In this document: positions 12,656 through 13,906 of the stretch, piece by piece
Layout: each line of letters starts with the position of its first letter
Position numbering within the stretch: the first letter of the stretch is position 1
NCBI GenBank assembly: GCA_016180165.1
Contig: JACPBU010000125.1
Span: 1-13,906 of the forward strand
Length of the DNA: 13,906 nucleotides
Direction of reading: 5' to 3'
Source: Candidatus Woesearchaeota archaeon
Lineage (GTDB): Archaea > Nanobdellota > Nanobdellia > Woesearchaeales > JACPBV01
Translations under genes and position numbers: made by a program
The notes under the pieces: model-generated
Database searches by the model: none
Told to the model about the DNA's origin: nothing
What the model saw: the letters and a program-made list of their open reading frames with translations, nothing else

Positions 12656-13906
12656 ATGACAGACGAAAAACCTGAACAAAAACTTGAAGGAGCTAAAGAG
12701 AATGATAGCCCCCAGCCTGATGGAAATATTGTAGAGCAGATAATCAATGAGGTTTCAGGAAATGGGGAAAACAGCCCTCCAATGGAACCTACCCCCGATT
12801 CACAACAAGAACCACAAAGAAGCACTGCAACAGAACCTACTGAATCATCAATAGGAACTCCAGACAAATCTCATGAGCATGAACAAAATGCCCGGGAGCC
12901 AGAGCCTCAGAAACAAAAAGAATCAGAGCCGGAAGGAAAGCCTCTGGAGCATCCCAAAAAGTCCGAAGACCAATATACTGCCAAAGACATCCAGGTCATG
13001 GAGGGCTTATCTGCGGTCAGAAAAAGGCCTGCAATGTATATCGGCGACACTGGCCTATACGGGCTTCATCATCTTGTCTATGAGGTGGTGGATAACTCTA
13101 TAGATGAAGCATTGGCAGGGTTCTGCAAAAAAATCATTGTCATCATACGCCCGGACAACAGCATCTCTGTTGAGGATGACGGGAGAGGCATTCCGGTTGA
13201 CATCATGCCAAAATTCAACAGGCCTGCTGTGGAGATTGTCCTCACCAAGCTCCATGCCGGAGGAAAGTTTGACAAGAAAGCATACAAGGTCTCCGGCGGC
13301 CTTCATGGCGTCGGTGTTTCCTGCACCAATGCCCTCTCCAAAGTTTTCCGGGTTGAGATCAAAAGAAATGGAAAGGTGTACCAGCAGGATTACGAAAAGG
13401 GGGAGCCAGTCACCGACGTAAAAGTAATAGGCGATACAACCCTTACCGGCACTAAAGTCATCTTTACTCCCGACAGTGAGATCATGCAGGAGTCTGTATT
13501 CCATTATGACATCCTTGCGACAAGGCTCAGGGAGCTTGCTTTCCTGAACAAAGGGATAACCATAACCCTCACCGACGAAAGGGCTGCGAAGCAGGACGTG
13601 TTCTTTTATGAGGGCGGCATCAAGAGCTTTGTCGAATACCTCAACGCTGCTAAGCACAGGCTTCACGATGCAATTTATTTCCACAAGGAGAAGGATGCCA
13701 TTGATGTTGAGATAGCGATGCAGTTTAACGACGGCTATATCGAAAATGTCTTTTCGTTTGCGAACAACATAAACACCCGTGATGGCGGAACTCATCTCAT
13801 AGGGTTCAAGACTGCGCTTACCAGAACCATCAATTCCTATATCGAAAAGAACAGGCCAAACTCACTGAAGCTTACCAGCGACGATGTGCGTGAGGGCCTT
13901 GCTGCG
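12656..13906 (+). CDS. gyrB: DNA gyrase subunit B, 5' part, with long acidic N-terminal extension
   Basis: The frame is open to the window end (417 codons, 3' part missing). GyrB is the ATPase half of DNA gyrase, which introduces negative supercoils together with GyrA. The GHKL ATPase domain starts at about residue 107 (YTAKDIQVMEGLSAVRKRP) and shows AMYIGDT, the nucleotide-contacting Asn in VVDNSIDEA, DDGRGIP, and the lid GGLHGVGVSCTNALS. The transducer begins with strands leading to NNINTRDGGTHL-GF near the end; the QTK loop would lie just beyond the window. Residues 1-106 are an addition not found in E. coli GyrB: acidic and polar, rich in E, P, Q, S and K, and probably disordered. No nearer start is better supported, though a later start would shorten this extension. 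Confidence 0.96.
   Translation, partial: MTDEKPEQKLEGAKENDSPQPDGNIVEQIINEVSGNGENSPPMEPTPDSQQEPQRSTATEPTESSIGTPDKSHEHEQNAREPEPQKQKESEPEGKPLEHPKKSEDQYTAKDIQVMEGLSAVRKRPAMYIGDTGLYGLHHLVYEVVDNSIDEALAGFCKKIIVIIRPDNSISVEDDGRGIPVDIMPKFNRPAVEIVLTKLHAGGKFDKKAYKVSGGLHGVGVSCTNALSKVFRVEIKRNGKVYQQDYEKGEPVTDVKVIGDTTLTGTKVIFTPDSEIMQESVFHYDILATRLRELAFLNKGITITLTDERAAKQDVFFYEGGIKSFVEYLNAAKHRLHDAIYFHKEKDAIDVEIAMQFNDGYIENVFSFANNINTRDGGTHLIGFKTALTRTINSYIEKNRPNSLKLTSDDVREGLAA

Noticed and set aside
13055..13795. 246-codon open frame on the strand opposite gyrB
   Set aside because: It lies entirely within the clear GyrB ATPase coding frame; the peptide has no recognisable motif and is an antisense shadow.
1..13906. 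CRISPR arrays, tRNA or rRNA genes, transposases
   Set aside because: No regularly spaced direct repeats, cloverleaf-type sequence, rRNA motifs or transposase signatures were seen on either strand.

Overview
The window looks archaeal, most likely from a DPANN-type lineage such as Woesearchaeota; that placement is inference. The archaeal evidence is: TATA boxes centred 26-28 bases before the start codon at several genes, so their transcripts would be leaderless or nearly so; a bacterio-opsin-activator type (HTH_10) regulator; an AbrB-PhoU regulator; and VapBC-type toxin-antitoxin genes. DNA gyrase subunit B is present, as in archaea that acquired gyrase from bacteria. No rRNA, tRNA, CRISPR array or transposase was seen.

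Region 1 (about 1-4112, minus strand) is a compact run of seven genes. It starts with a secreted tail-fibre-like protein (3375-4112). A 42-residue ORF follows (3241-3369), then a Pro/Gln-rich protein (2645-3127), an unknown 215-residue protein (1993-2640), two divergent paralogs (1251-1991 and 511-1176) and a small coiled-coil two-helix membrane protein (123-521). Short gaps or overlaps and Shine-Dalgarno sequences placed at the 3' end of the preceding gene indicate an operon. Apart from the first gene I recognise no family, so this is the best candidate for an undescribed system.

Region 2 (4113-6719) has a divergent promoter region and then an AbrB-PhoU regulator on the plus strand. Its 3' end overlaps a sugar-/choline-phosphate-type nucleotidyltransferase on the minus strand. 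Behind that lies a membrane protein that resembles the eukaryotic Mpv17/PMP22 family by eye.

Region 3 (6720-10237) begins with a 353-base regulatory stretch carrying two inverted repeats. It continues with proA, a VapBC-type toxin-antitoxin pair and proB. ProB phosphorylates glutamate and ProA reduces the product to glutamate semialdehyde, the precursor of proline. The toxin-antitoxin pair sits between the two pathway genes.

Region 4 (10238-12655) contains a truncated antitoxin ORF with its own promoter and a repeated operator-like site, an HTH_10 regulator, a lipoprotein built of about 25-residue repeats, and an orphan 41-residue ORF with an antitoxin-like tail.

Region 5 (12656 to the end) is the 5' part of gyrB, which runs off the window and carries an unusual acidic N-terminal extension of about 106 residues.
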